Positions 36,501-44,885 of a stretch of DNA of 64,000 nucleotides are shown here, piece by piece (positions within the stretch are counted from its first letter, which is position 1; each line of letters starts with the position of its first letter). The translations under genes were made by a program, and so were the position numbers. The notes beneath the pieces are model-generated. The model ran no database searches, had not been told where the DNA came from, and worked only from the letters and a program-made list of their open reading frames with translations. Source of the stretch: Arcticibacter svalbardensis MN12-7 (GTDB taxonomy: Bacteria > Bacteroidota > Bacteroidia > Sphingobacteriales > Sphingobacteriaceae); NCBI RefSeq assembly GCF_000403135.1, contig NZ_AQPN01000141.1, positions 1 to 64,000 of the forward strand, written 5' to 3'.

Positions 36501-38007
36501 AGGAGGGGAGCGTTGTATTTAAGTTGATGTCACCGTTGAAATCTAATTTGATGTTTGGGTCATTAATTTTAATCCTACCCTGGAAAAGTTTATTAATAAT
36601 ATTCCCGTTGATATTAATATTGGTATATCGGTAGCCCTTCAGGTCAAAGTAGGTTGCATTTGCATCTATTTTGTCCTTAAGTTGATTCAAGTTGAAGCCT
36701 TTTCCATCTACTTTAGCGGTAACCGTGGTGCGGCCTAGTGATTTTTGATCGAGTAATTCTCCCAGGTTAAAATCTACTGCTTTGACGGTTCCTGAATAAG
36801 CTGGTAAATTTAAAAGGTTCATTCTGATATCGGGAATTAACCTACCAAGGCCTGTTTTAATTTCACCTTTTGTCTCAAAATCTTTAATGAGTCCTTTAAA
36901 TGAACCGGTAAAACTAACATTACCTAGCTTTTGTGCGATCAATGGGATTTTGCCGCTTAGTCCGGTGGTTCGTTTTATTAAATTATCAGCATCTTTTTTA
37001 TTGGTAAAGAACCGCTCTATTTTTAAATCTAAATGGGTCTTATCCAGGTTTGGCAGTCCCTTAATTTTAAAGTCACCTTTAACATAAGTAGCCTGACCTG
37101 CGGTAATAGAGAATTTTTGGGCGTTAATATTATTTACATATCCACTGATATTTCCATTAAGTTTAAAGGAAACATTCATCTTTTTGAGAGCTGTAGTAAA
37201 GTAGGAGATATCTTTAGAATCGAGGGTGCTATTTTTTAATGATCCTTTGACATATACTTTGTTAATAAAATCGCTGAAGTCACCAAAGTTTTTATATTTA
37301 AATACCAGGTAATTGCTAACCAGACTCCTGTCTGTTTCCAGATGTAGGTCCGCAAATTCCATCCTTGCCGTATCAATTGTGGTATTGGCATTTAAGTTAT
37401 TGAGTTTGAATCCACTTCTTTCCTCAAAAGACAGACCACGAACCTTAGCTTTAAAGAGGTAGTTGTTGATGTCTATTCCCGTTAATACTGCATTTAATTT
37501 ACTCAGGGCTATGTCGTTGAAATTAACTCCGGTTGTAAAGGTGGAATCATTCAGATTTTTATATTTAAAGGAGGTGTTATTCACAATGACCTTTTCTAAG
37601 GTAATCGTGTAGGGTTTTCCAGTTGTTTTCTGTTTGGGTTTACCCGAGTTAAAGTAATCGAGAATAAACTGGAGGTTGGTGGTTTTATTGGGGTATCGCT
37701 TCAGAAAAAATGATCCACTGTCCAGTTGAATCGTATTTATATCAATAGTCTTGTTCTTTAATGAAAGTAAATTTAAGTCAACAGAGAATTTAGGCGTATA
37801 AAGTAATGTATCTTTATCGCGGTCTTGTACATAGAGGCCTTCAAGAACAATAAGCTTGAAAGGTTTAATGTACAAACTGGTAATCTCGATTTTAGTATCG
37901 AGTTCTTTTGATAAATAGGTGGCGGCCTTTTTGGCAGCAAATGTTTGAACTGATTTAAATTGCAGTGCAAATATTAGTGATGCAGCCAGCAAAATTATTG
38001 CTGACAA
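33595..38007 (-). CDS. TamB-like translocation/assembly module protein
   Basis: Very long inner-membrane-anchored protein (about 1470-1485 residues) of the TamB/AsmA-like group that bridges the periplasm and aids lipid transport or outer membrane protein assembly. A single N-terminal hydrophobic segment is followed by about 1400 residues of beta-rich repeats (many Asp/Asn-Gly, alternating hydrophobic), and the conserved C-terminal DUF490 region with ISSGKFQLTAQDFINKIFDL and SIRWTGDPSDALINLKAVYGV. A TTG at 38007 starts the frame given here, but the frame stays open to 38058 with KIIKKLLKITLWIL, a better membrane-anchor start that lacks ATG/GTG/TTG. The true start may thus be a rare ATT (38040 or 38043). 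Confidence 0.88.
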   Translation of the reverse strand: MSAIILLAASLIFALQFKSVQTFAAKKAATYLSKELDTKIEITSLYIKPFKLIVLEGLYVQDRDKDTLLYTPKFSVDLNLLSLKNKTIDINTIQLDSGSFFLKRYPNKTTNLQFILDYFNSGKPKQKTTGKPYTITLEKVIVNNTSFKYKNLNDSTFTTGVNFNDIALSKLNAVLTGIDINNYLFKAKVRGLSFEERSGFKLNNLNANTTIDTARMEFADLHLETDRSLVSNYLVFKYKNFGDFSDFINKVYVKGSLKNSTLDSKDISYFTTALKKMNVSFKLNGNISGYVNNINAQKFSITAGQATYVKGDFKIKGLPNLDKTHLDLKIERFFTNKKDADNLIKRTTGLSGKIPLIAQKLGNVSFTGSFKGLIKDFETKGEIKTGLGRLIPDIRMNLLNLPAYSGTVKAVDFNLGELLDQKSLGRTTVTAKVDGKGFNLNQLKDKIDANATYFDLKGYRYTNININGNIINKLFQGRIKINDPNIKLDFNGDINLNTTLPSFNFNASLTGVNLHKLHFSKDTLQLDADLNTAFTGNNLNNIEGKLEMNRLRFTSSDSSLVVNSIVLSADGIGSSRSIAINSDILEAKINGQYDLNTLPSYFKSVVKRYIPSLKTDIRKFGLQEFNFYLNIKDFAPLSMLLIPDLKIPKGAVFYGRFNSNDSLAAINGSSELIQYKKIKVNNFIIDESAASKALNLFMTADRIDITDSLYIQNINVANILYKDSLALNIKLSDKDANNQLDLNALVEFGTDTLAKLSLLPSDFIINREIWKVPEQVKLRFDKRKVFVQGFELLRNDQLLTIDGIISDQPEDKLNIDFQNFTLVTFNSLTKAAGVVLGGRLNGKVALSSVLKTAKVESQLKIDTLVVNNTGVGDLKLVADLDNETKLVNVTMDITKDGKKTMNIQGTYNASAEINTLDLNVSMEDNELVIFTPAIRSLVSNVKGKVSAKVNVSGNILDPKINGTLSLKDAHLTVNYLRTPYRITDNVAIENSVINLDDLELTDINDNKAIATGTVDLTNLQNPVMDISIKATRFMALNTTAKDNPIYYGTAYATGTFKFRGPIKSMNIDINAKTEAGTVFNIPLNASETIGNNDYITFVAKDSSFTPKAQSFFQGLVMNFDLVVDENSQVNIITNLGKLNGRGNATLNLKITSLGDFEMYGDYLISSGKFQLTAQDFINKIFDLSQGGSIRWTGDPSDALINLKAVYGVRTDISPLYQAAGRAASSTGRVLAEAIMNLSGNLAQPDISFDINFPSDTYFKDEFQNYFSDVNNKNTQALSLIVRRSFSPNTGLVNVQAVNSTLFSAGTELFFNQLNNILAQSLNLNFVDLNIRSLNEASASLRLLKDRLVITGGVTDRRAELNDLNIIGNSVARDVELLYLLRKDGSLNLRASNRLNNRNFLNPDQEYISAIGLLYRQDFETLNEFLRALVGKRRRDERQLPAPIPVSKSPSTPAVIILPTSTESSEKKTSK

Positions 38008-38039
38008 GATCCATAATGTTATTTTAAGTAGTTTTTTAA

Positions 38040-38047
38040 TAATTTTG
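38040..38047 (+). promoter_or_regulatory. -7 promoter element for tsaD
   Basis: TAATTTTG matches TAnnTTTG, about 38 nt before the TTG start of tsaD. It overlaps the likely 5' coding end of the divergent tamB-like gene. The -33 box is weak. Confidence 0.4.
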
Positions 38048-38084
38048 TACTTTAAGTATCACAACAACAAATTCATTATCTAGT

Positions 38085-39086
38085 TTGGCTACAATTCTCG
38101 CTATCGAATCGTCCTGCGATGAAACCTCTGCATCTATATGTAAAGATGGTAAAATCCTATCTAATATAATTGCAACTCAAGCAGTTCATGAAAAATACGG
38201 AGGCGTAGTTCCCGAACTTGCCTCCAGGGCTCATCAACAAAATATCATTCCTGTAGTGGTAGAAGCTATTTTGGCCGCTAAAGTAAGCAAAAAAGACATT
38301 GAAGCGGTTGCTTTTACAAGAGGACCCGGACTTTTAGGCTCATTACTTGTAGGAACATCCTTTGCTAAAGGCTTTGCATTGGCTCTAAATGTGCCTCTGA
38401 TTGAAATAAATCATATGCATGCCCATATACTGGCTCATTTTATAGATGATCCGAAACCTGCTTTTCCTTTTCTTTGCCTTACGGTATCCGGTGGGCATAC
38501 ACAAATCATTCTTGTGAAAGATTATTTCGATATTGAGATTGTAGGGGAGACCACTGACGATGCAGCAGGAGAGGCGTTTGATAAGACGGCTAAGATTTTA
38601 GGGTTGCCTTATCCTGGTGGACCCTTAGTGGATAAACAGGCCAGGTTAGGTAATCCACATGCCTTTAATTTTCCTGAACCGCAGATCCCTGGATTGAATT
38701 TTAGCTTTAGTGGATTAAAGACCTCGATACTTTATTTTGTAAGAGATCATAAGAAGCTTGATCCGGATTTTGTGCAGAATAACATGACAGATATTTGCGC
38801 TTCAGTACAATATCGGATCGTTACTATCTTACTTAATAAACTCAAAAAGGCAGCTAAACAATACAACATTTCTCATGTTGCAATTGCAGGAGGGGTTTCA
38901 GCAAATTCGGGGCTCCGTGATCTGCTTACTGAAACAGCTGCGAAAGAAAACTGGCAGATTTATATTCCTGCATTTGAATATTGTACCGATAATGCTGCTA
39001 TGATTGCCATTGCCGGATATTATAAATACATTCATGGAGATTTTGTTGGACAGGATGTTTCTCCCCTTGCCCGAATGGACTTTTAA
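38085..39086 (+). CDS. tsaD: tRNA N6-adenosine threonylcarbamoyltransferase TsaD
   Basis: Transfers threonylcarbamoyl to A37 of ANN-decoding tRNAs. The 333-residue protein begins ILAIESSCDETSASI, has the iron-binding HMHAHILAH, the VSGGHTQI loop, and C-terminal AIAGGVSANSGLRD and CTDNAAMIAIAGY, all diagnostic. The start codon is TTG: the reading puts three residues before ILAIESSCDET, exactly as in other TsaD proteins, and no in-frame ATG exists upstream. Divergent from the tamB-like gene. Confidence 0.95.
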   Translation: MATILAIESSCDETSASICKDGKILSNIIATQAVHEKYGGVVPELASRAHQQNIIPVVVEAILAAKVSKKDIEAVAFTRGPGLLGSLLVGTSFAKGFALALNVPLIEINHMHAHILAHFIDDPKPAFPFLCLTVSGGHTQIILVKDYFDIEIVGETTDDAAGEAFDKTAKILGLPYPGGPLVDKQARLGNPHAFNFPEPQIPGLNFSFSGLKTSILYFVRDHKKLDPDFVQNNMTDICASVQYRIVTILLNKLKKAAKQYNISHVAIAGGVSANSGLRDLLTETAAKENWQIYIPAFEYCTDNAAMIAIAGYYKYIHGDFVGQDVSPLARMDF

Positions 39087-39095
39087 ATAAAAACA

Positions 39096-39272
39096 ATGAT
39101 AGTTAATTCATTAATATTCGCCTTCGTTTTCGCAATTCCATTAGTGGGCTTTATTTTTTATCTGATCTGGAAAGATAAGCAGAAACGTAATTTGGGGATT
39201 GCGGTGTTGATCATACTCCTTGTCTTTGCCGTACTTGTTGCTTATCAGGCTAATAAGGATAAGGGGATTTAA
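39096..39272 (+). CDS. Small hypothetical membrane protein (58 aa)
   Basis: Not recognised. Short frame with ATG at 39096 and TAA at 39270-39272, 9 nt after tsaD. It has two hydrophobic segments (about residues 5-25 and 34-50) separated by a basic loop (WKDKQKRN), and a charged tail NKDKGI. By the positive-inside rule both ends would face the periplasm, with the loop inside. The clean two-helix pattern and tight spacing suggest a genuine gene cotranscribed with tsaD. Confidence 0.6.
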   Translation: MIVNSLIFAFVFAIPLVGFIFYLIWKDKQKRNLGIAVLIILLVFAVLVAYQANKDKGI

Positions 39273-39298
39273 AGTTTATTCCTGTATAAAAGTTTCGA

Positions 39299-40789
39299 AT
39301 GACAGACCGTCAGATAAGTAATGAACACGTTATTGTTGTAGGTGCTGGTATTGCAGGGATCGCCTCTGCAATAAGATTGGCCATCAAAGGATATGAGGTT
39401 GATGTTTATGAGGCGAATTCAGTTCCAGGGGGTAAATTAACTGAATTTACCAATTCAGGATTTCGCTTTGATGCAGGTCCAAGTTTATTTACTATGCCTC
39501 AATACGTAGATGAATTGTTTCGTTTGGCAAACAAAGATCCTCAGGATTATTTCAGATATAAAAAGCTAGATGTTGTATGTCAGTACTTTTTTGAGGATAG
39601 CACCATTTTAACGGCTTGGTCAGACCCTGATAAGTTGGCTAAAGAGTTTGAATTAAAAACTGCTGACACGAAACAATCAATCATTCGGTTTCTAAAAAAG
39701 AGCAGCAAGATCTATACTATTACCCATCATGTCTTTTTAGAAAAATCGCTTCATAAGCTGAGCACTTACTTCACTTGGAGTACGATAAAGTCCTTTTTAC
39801 GTTTTCCGGATATTGATCCCTTCAGGACAATGAATAAGGCAAATGAAAGTGATTTTCAGGATAGTAAAACACGTCGTTTTTTTAATCGATATGCCACATA
39901 CAATGGCTCAAACCCTTATAGTGCCCCAGCAACTCTGAATATCATCCCTCATTTGGAGCAACATTTCGGTGCTTATTTCCCAGAAAATGGAATGTATAGC
40001 ATTACCAGTTCTTTGGTTAGGCTAGCAGAGGAGCTTGGCGTTCATTTTCATTATAACGCTAAAGTTGAAGAGATCCTTCTCGAAGATAAAAAGGTAAAAG
40101 GGATACAAATGAAGGATAAATCTGTTTATGCACCGCATGTTATATCAAATATGGATGTGTGGTTTACCTACAATCAGCTGTTAAAAGGAGTAAAGAAACC
40201 TGACAAGATCTTAAAACAGGAACGAAGCAGTTCTGCGCTTATCTTTTATTGGGGTATAAATAAGACGTTTCCCTTGCTTGATTTGCACAATATTTTCTTT
40301 AGTGAGGATTATGAAAAGGAGTTTTCTGCCATTTGGAAGCATAAAACTATTTATAATGATCCTACTGTTTATATCAATATTACATCAAAATACTGCCCTA
40401 CTGATGCGCCAATAGGTACAGAAAACTGGTTTGTTATGATTAATGTACCAGCCAATATCGGGCAGGACTGGGATGTATTAATAGCTGAGGCTAGAAATCA
40501 TATTATAGAGAAATTAAGCCGAATATTAAAAGCAGATATTGGGTCACTCATTGTATCCGAGAATGTAATGGACCCAAGAATTATTGAATCCAATACATTT
40601 TCATATCAGGGCTCGATATATGGTACAAGTTCAAACGGTAAATTTGCTGCTTTCCTTCGTCATCCTAATTTTTCAAGTACCATTGATGGGTTATATTTTG
40701 TTGGGGGAAGCGTTCATCCTGGAGGAGGCATTCCATTAGCACTACTATCAGCTAAAATTATTGATGAGAGTTTTTCAACATGCAAGTAA
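39299..40789 (+). CDS. Phytoene desaturase family protein (CrtD-like carotenoid 3,4-desaturase)
   Basis: FAD-dependent carotenoid desaturase of 496 residues. The dinucleotide-binding motif VIVVGAGIAGIASAIRLA (11-28) and GGKLTEF follow the CrtI/CrtD pattern. The end has the family's FVGGSVHPGGGIPLALLSAKI (about 468-488). Overall it resembles the 1-hydroxycarotenoid 3,4-desaturase CrtD common in pigmented Bacteroidota rather than the phytoene desaturase CrtI. No other carotenoid gene (crtB, crtY, crtZ, crtI) lies in the window, so it is separated from its pathway. The specific product is uncertain. Confidence 0.82.
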   Translation: MTDRQISNEHVIVVGAGIAGIASAIRLAIKGYEVDVYEANSVPGGKLTEFTNSGFRFDAGPSLFTMPQYVDELFRLANKDPQDYFRYKKLDVVCQYFFEDSTILTAWSDPDKLAKEFELKTADTKQSIIRFLKKSSKIYTITHHVFLEKSLHKLSTYFTWSTIKSFLRFPDIDPFRTMNKANESDFQDSKTRRFFNRYATYNGSNPYSAPATLNIIPHLEQHFGAYFPENGMYSITSSLVRLAEELGVHFHYNAKVEEILLEDKKVKGIQMKDKSVYAPHVISNMDVWFTYNQLLKGVKKPDKILKQERSSSALIFYWGINKTFPLLDLHNIFFSEDYEKEFSAIWKHKTIYNDPTVYINITSKYCPTDAPIGTENWFVMINVPANIGQDWDVLIAEARNHIIEKLSRILKADIGSLIVSENVMDPRIIESNTFSYQGSIYGTSSNGKFAAFLRHPNFSSTIDGLYFVGGSVHPGGGIPLALLSAKIIDESFSTCK

Positions 40790-40840
40790 TTCAAGATTCA
40801 TTTTTTGTAATTTTAGTTTTTCCTTATAGAACGATTAGCG

Positions 40841-43800
40841 ATGCCGGAATTCTCTCATTTACATGTACATACACAATTCTCTCTTCTTGACGGAGCAGCA
40901 GATATATCTAAACTGTATAAGAAAGCTGCTGCCGATGGCATGAAGGCCCTGGCAATTACCGACCATGGAAACATGTTCGGCGTGTTTAAATTTGTTGCTG
41001 AAGCGGGTAAGCATAATGTAAAGCCTATCGTAGGATGTGAGTTTTATTTAGTGGATGACAGGCATAAGAAACAATTCACCAAAGAAAAACGTGACGTTCG
41101 ATTTCATCAGCTCTTTCTGGCTAAGAATGCTCAGGGTTACAAAAATCTGACTAAGCTTTGCTCTCTGGGTTACCTGGAAGGGCTGTATAGCAAATGGCCT
41201 CGAATTGATAAAGAGTTAATACTTCAATATCACGAAGGACTGATTGCGACAAGCTGCTGTATAGGTGCTTCAGTGCCTCAGGCTATTCTTAAAAAAGGAG
41301 AAGAGGAAGCAGAGAAAGAACTTAAATGGTGGTATGATCTGTTTGGTGACGACTATTATATTGAACTTCAGCGTCATGCTATTCCTGAACAGCAAATTAT
41401 AAATGATACTCTTTTAAAGTTTGCTAAAAAATATAACATCAAAACCATTTGTACTAATGATTCACATTATGTGGATCAGGAGGATTCAAATGCACATGAT
41501 ATCTTGCTTTGTTTAAATACAGGAGAAAAGCAAATAACCCCAATTGCAACAGATGAGGAGGGTGGAAAAGGATATCGCTTTGGTTTTCCAAATGACCAGT
41601 TTTACTTTAAGACACAGGATGAAATGGGTAAACTGTTTCATGATGTTCCCGAATCGTTAGATAATACCAATGAAATTATAGATAAAGTGGAGCATCTCAA
41701 GCTGAAAAGAGATATTATGCTTCCCAATTTCCCAATACCTAAGGAATTCAGTATCCATAAGGATGATGTAATGAATCAATGGGAATTCCTAAAGGATATG
41801 ACCATGAGAGGTGCGAAAGAACGGTACCAGGAAATTACACCAGAAGTTCAGGAGCGTCTTGATTTTGAGTTGAACACGATTCGTATCATGGGATTTGCAG
41901 GGTACTTTTTGATTGTATCCGATTTTATAAAGGCAGGAAGGGACATTGGGGTATTTATTGGACCCGGTCGTGGTTCTGCGGCAGGATCTGTTGTTGCCTA
42001 CTGTACCGGTATCACCAATATTGACCCTATCAAGTATAATCTGCTATTTGAGCGTTTCTTAAATCCAGACAGAAAGTCAATGCCCGATATTGATACGGAT
42101 TTTGATGATGAAGGGCGTCAGAAGGTAATCGATTATGTGGTCGAGAAATACGGGAAGAACCAGGTTGCGCAGATTGTAACCTATGGCTCTATGGCAGCAC
42201 GGAGTAGTATTGCTGATGTAGCGCGCGTTTTAAATGTGCCTTTGTCTGATAGTAATGCTTTAAAGAAGATGGTTCCTGATACCCTTGGCATTACACTTAA
42301 ACAAGCTTTTGAACAGGTGCCTGAGCTTAATGCGATCCTGAAAGGGAATGACATGAAAGCACAGGTACTTCGTGCGGCTGGAAAGCTCGAGGGCCAGATC
42401 AGAGGTACAGGTATTCACGCCGCGGGTATTATCATTGCACCGGAAGATTTGACCAATATTATTCCGGTAGCGATCATGAAAGACTCCCCATTGCTGGTTA
42501 CGCAATACGATGGGCGGGTTATTGAAGATGCCGGGGTAATTAAAATGGACTTTTTGGGCTTAAAAACCCTAACGATTATTAAAGATGCCCTTCGACTGAT
42601 CAAATCAAACTATGGGATCTCCATTGATATCGATTATATCCCGCTGGATGACCTGACCACACTTGAACTTTATCAACGTGGTGATACAAATGGAACATTC
42701 CAGTTTGAAAGTGAAGGCATGAAAATGTATTTAAGAGAACTTAAGCCTGATAAGTTTGAAGATCTTATTGCGATGAATGCATTATACCGTCCGGGACCAA
42801 TAGAATATATACCCAATTTTATTGCACGTAAGCATGGCCGGGAGTTGGTTACCTATGACCTTCCGGATATGGAGGAATATCTTGCTGATACATATGGAAT
42901 CAATGTTTATCAGGAACAGGTGATGCTCCTATCCCAAAAACTTGCTGGCTTTACAAAAGGCGATGCCGATGTATTGCGTAAGGCAATGGGTAAAAAGGAT
43001 AAAAAGATGATTGACAAATTGAAGCCGCAATTTGTTGAAAATGGAAAGTTAAAAGGGCATGATGCGAAGCAGTTGGAGAAGGTATGGACGGATTGGGAAG
43101 CTTTTGCTTCTTATGCCTTTAATAAATCGCATTCCACTTGTTATGCACTTGTAGCCTTTCAAACTGCCTATTTAAAAGCACATTACCCCTCTGAATACAT
43201 GGCGGCGGTATTAAATAACCAGAATAATATTGAGAAGATCACGACCTTTATGGAGGAATGTCGCCGTATGGGTCTTGCTGTTCTGGGTCCCGATATAAAT
43301 GAGTCGAACCTGAGCTTTGCCGTTAATAAGAAAAAAGAAATCCGCTTTGGAATGTCCGCTATAAAAGGGGTGGGCGAAAAGGCTGTTGAAAGTATTATTG
43401 AGGAACGCGATCTGAATGGGCCGTTTATTAGTATCTACGATTTTGCCAAACGTGTAAACTCCCGAACTGTTAATAAAAGAGTTTATGAAAATCTGGCCTA
43501 TAGTGGTGGCTTTGATTGCTTCGGATTCAGCCGTTCACAATTCTTTTTTAAAGCGGAGGGGGCTTTTTATAATGGCATAGAGCGTCTTGTTAAATATAAT
43601 AATGATTATCAAGATAGCTTAAATAGCTCACAGTCTTCTTTGTTTGGTGGTACTTCTGATGCAAATATTTCGGAACCCATTATGATTGATTGTGAAGAAT
43701 GGGAATTGCTCGAAAAACTTAAATACGAAAAGGAAATGATCGGTATTTATCTTACCGGACATCCGCTCGACAATTATAAGTTTGAAATGAGTAATTTCTG

Positions 43801-44413
43801 TACGCATCAGGTCAGACACTTAAAGCTTTTGGCAGAGTCTAAAAGCGGCGAGATGAATGAGGAGGATGCAGAAGAATTCGAGAAACTTAAAAACAAAGAG
43901 ATCTGCATTGGGGGATTAGTATCTAATGCTGAAGATCGTTATACTAAAAATGGCAAGCCTTTCGGCTCTATGATGCTGGAAGATTATAACCATTCTTCTG
44001 AAATTGTTTTATTTGGTGAGGAGTATGTAAAGCAAAAGATGTTTTTTACAGACGGTTACTTTTTACAGATAAAGGGCACCATATCTGAGCGATATCGTCA
44101 AAAAGATAATTGGGAATTTAAGATTACTCAGATTTCGTTGTTATCTGATTTAAGGGATAAGATGTCTAAATGTCTCACCATACATTTACCTTTACAAGGG
44201 CTATCATCCACTTTTATTGAGCAGATTGATGAGCTTCTTAATCTTAATATAGAGCAAAACCCAAATAGAAATTGTTTATTGAAATTTGCCATATATGATG
44301 AGGAAGAAAGAGCAATCTCGATAGAGATGCCTTCTAAGAATTTTAAAATATTTCCTAGTAATGAGTTCTTACATGCTTTAAACTCCAAAAATATCATGTA
44401 TAGGTTTAACTAG
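40841..44413 (+). CDS. dnaE: DNA polymerase III alpha subunit
   Basis: Replicative DNA polymerase. The 1190 residues start with a PHP domain (HLHVHTQFSLLDGAADI; GCEFYLVDD), followed by the C-family polymerase core with IGPGRGSAAGSVVAYCTGIT and the catalytic MPDIDTDFDD. TGIHAAGIIIAP, LYRPGPIEYIPNFIARKHG and the fingers region come next, then a helix-hairpin-helix segment (FGMSAIKGVGEKAVESI) and an OB-fold (EICIGGLVSNAEDRYTKNGKPFGSMMLED). Length matches DnaE1 of Bacteroidota. It is monocistronic by spacing, 51 bp after crtD-like. Confidence 0.97.
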   Translation: MPEFSHLHVHTQFSLLDGAADISKLYKKAAADGMKALAITDHGNMFGVFKFVAEAGKHNVKPIVGCEFYLVDDRHKKQFTKEKRDVRFHQLFLAKNAQGYKNLTKLCSLGYLEGLYSKWPRIDKELILQYHEGLIATSCCIGASVPQAILKKGEEEAEKELKWWYDLFGDDYYIELQRHAIPEQQIINDTLLKFAKKYNIKTICTNDSHYVDQEDSNAHDILLCLNTGEKQITPIATDEEGGKGYRFGFPNDQFYFKTQDEMGKLFHDVPESLDNTNEIIDKVEHLKLKRDIMLPNFPIPKEFSIHKDDVMNQWEFLKDMTMRGAKERYQEITPEVQERLDFELNTIRIMGFAGYFLIVSDFIKAGRDIGVFIGPGRGSAAGSVVAYCTGITNIDPIKYNLLFERFLNPDRKSMPDIDTDFDDEGRQKVIDYVVEKYGKNQVAQIVTYGSMAARSSIADVARVLNVPLSDSNALKKMVPDTLGITLKQAFEQVPELNAILKGNDMKAQVLRAAGKLEGQIRGTGIHAAGIIIAPEDLTNIIPVAIMKDSPLLVTQYDGRVIEDAGVIKMDFLGLKTLTIIKDALRLIKSNYGISIDIDYIPLDDLTTLELYQRGDTNGTFQFESEGMKMYLRELKPDKFEDLIAMNALYRPGPIEYIPNFIARKHGRELVTYDLPDMEEYLADTYGINVYQEQVMLLSQKLAGFTKGDADVLRKAMGKKDKKMIDKLKPQFVENGKLKGHDAKQLEKVWTDWEAFASYAFNKSHSTCYALVAFQTAYLKAHYPSEYMAAVLNNQNNIEKITTFMEECRRMGLAVLGPDINESNLSFAVNKKKEIRFGMSAIKGVGEKAVESIIEERDLNGPFISIYDFAKRVNSRTVNKRVYENLAYSGGFDCFGFSRSQFFFKAEGAFYNGIERLVKYNNDYQDSLNSSQSSLFGGTSDANISEPIMIDCEEWELLEKLKYEKEMIGIYLTGHPLDNYKFEMSNFCTHQVRHLKLLAESKSGEMNEEDAEEFEKLKNKEICIGGLVSNAEDRYTKNGKPFGSMMLEDYNHSSEIVLFGEEYVKQKMFFTDGYFLQIKGTISERYRQKDNWEFKITQISLLSDLRDKMSKCLTIHLPLQGLSSTFIEQIDELLNLNIEQNPNRNCLLKFAIYDEEERAISIEMPSKNFKIFPSNEFLHALNSKNIMYRFN

Positions 44414-44452
44414 CAGGCTTTAAACATTTCCCTGTCACAATGTCCCAATTAA

Positions 44453-44484
44453 TTTGTGGTAAGGTTATTGTATTCATAAATTTG
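44453..44484 (+). promoter_or_regulatory. Promoter of trxA
   Basis: TTTG at 44453-44456, 20 nt, TAAATTTG at 44477-44484: a full match to both consensus boxes with ideal spacing, the best promoter in the window. Transcription would start near 44488, about 23 nt before the trxA ATG. Confidence 0.85.
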
Positions 44485-44510
44485 CTTAAGAAACCTGTAA
44501 ATAATTAAAA

Positions 44511-44831
44511 ATGGCTATAGAAATAACAGATGCAAACTTTGATGAAATAGTTCTCAAATCTGATAAACCTGTATTAGTTGACTTTTGGGCAGAATGGTGT
44601 GGCCCATGCCGTATGGTTGGTCCTTTAGTAGAAGAATTATCTAAGGAATACGAAGGAAAGGCAGTAATTGGAAAAGTAAACGTGGATAATAATCCGGGTA
44701 TATCTACCAAATTCGGAATCAGAAATATTCCTGCTTTACTGTTCTTTAAGAACGGTGAAATTGTTGACAAACAGATTGGCGCAGTGCCAAAATCAGTACT
44801 TGCCGATAAATTAGTTAAGCAATTAGCTTAA
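44511..44831 (+). CDS. trxA: Thioredoxin
   Basis: Cytoplasmic disulfide reductase of 106 residues. The active site WCGPC is at residues 29-33 within [13 protein letters not shown], and the cis-proline loop is in [12 protein letters not shown]. The length and domain are those of ordinary thioredoxin without signal peptide. It has a strong promoter and its own terminator, so it is transcribed alone. Confidence 0.97.
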   Translation: MAIEITDANFDEIVLKSDKPVLVDFWAEWCGPCRMVGPLVEELSKEYEGKAVIGKVNVDNNPGISTKFGIRNIPALLFFKNGEIVDKQIGAVPKSVLADKLVKQLA

Positions 44832-44855
44832 ATTAAATGTAAAGAATTAGTTCTG

Positions 44856-44880
44856 ACCGGCTCCTTGGGGCCGGTTTTTT
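44856..44880 (+). terminator. Terminator after trxA
   Basis: ACCGGCTC pairs with GGGCCGGT (44856-44863 with 44868-44875, one G-U pair) and six T follow. It lies directly before the ATG of the next gene at 44886, so that gene must have a start point inside or after it, or depend on readthrough. Confidence 0.82.
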
Positions 44881-44885
44881 ACTTT

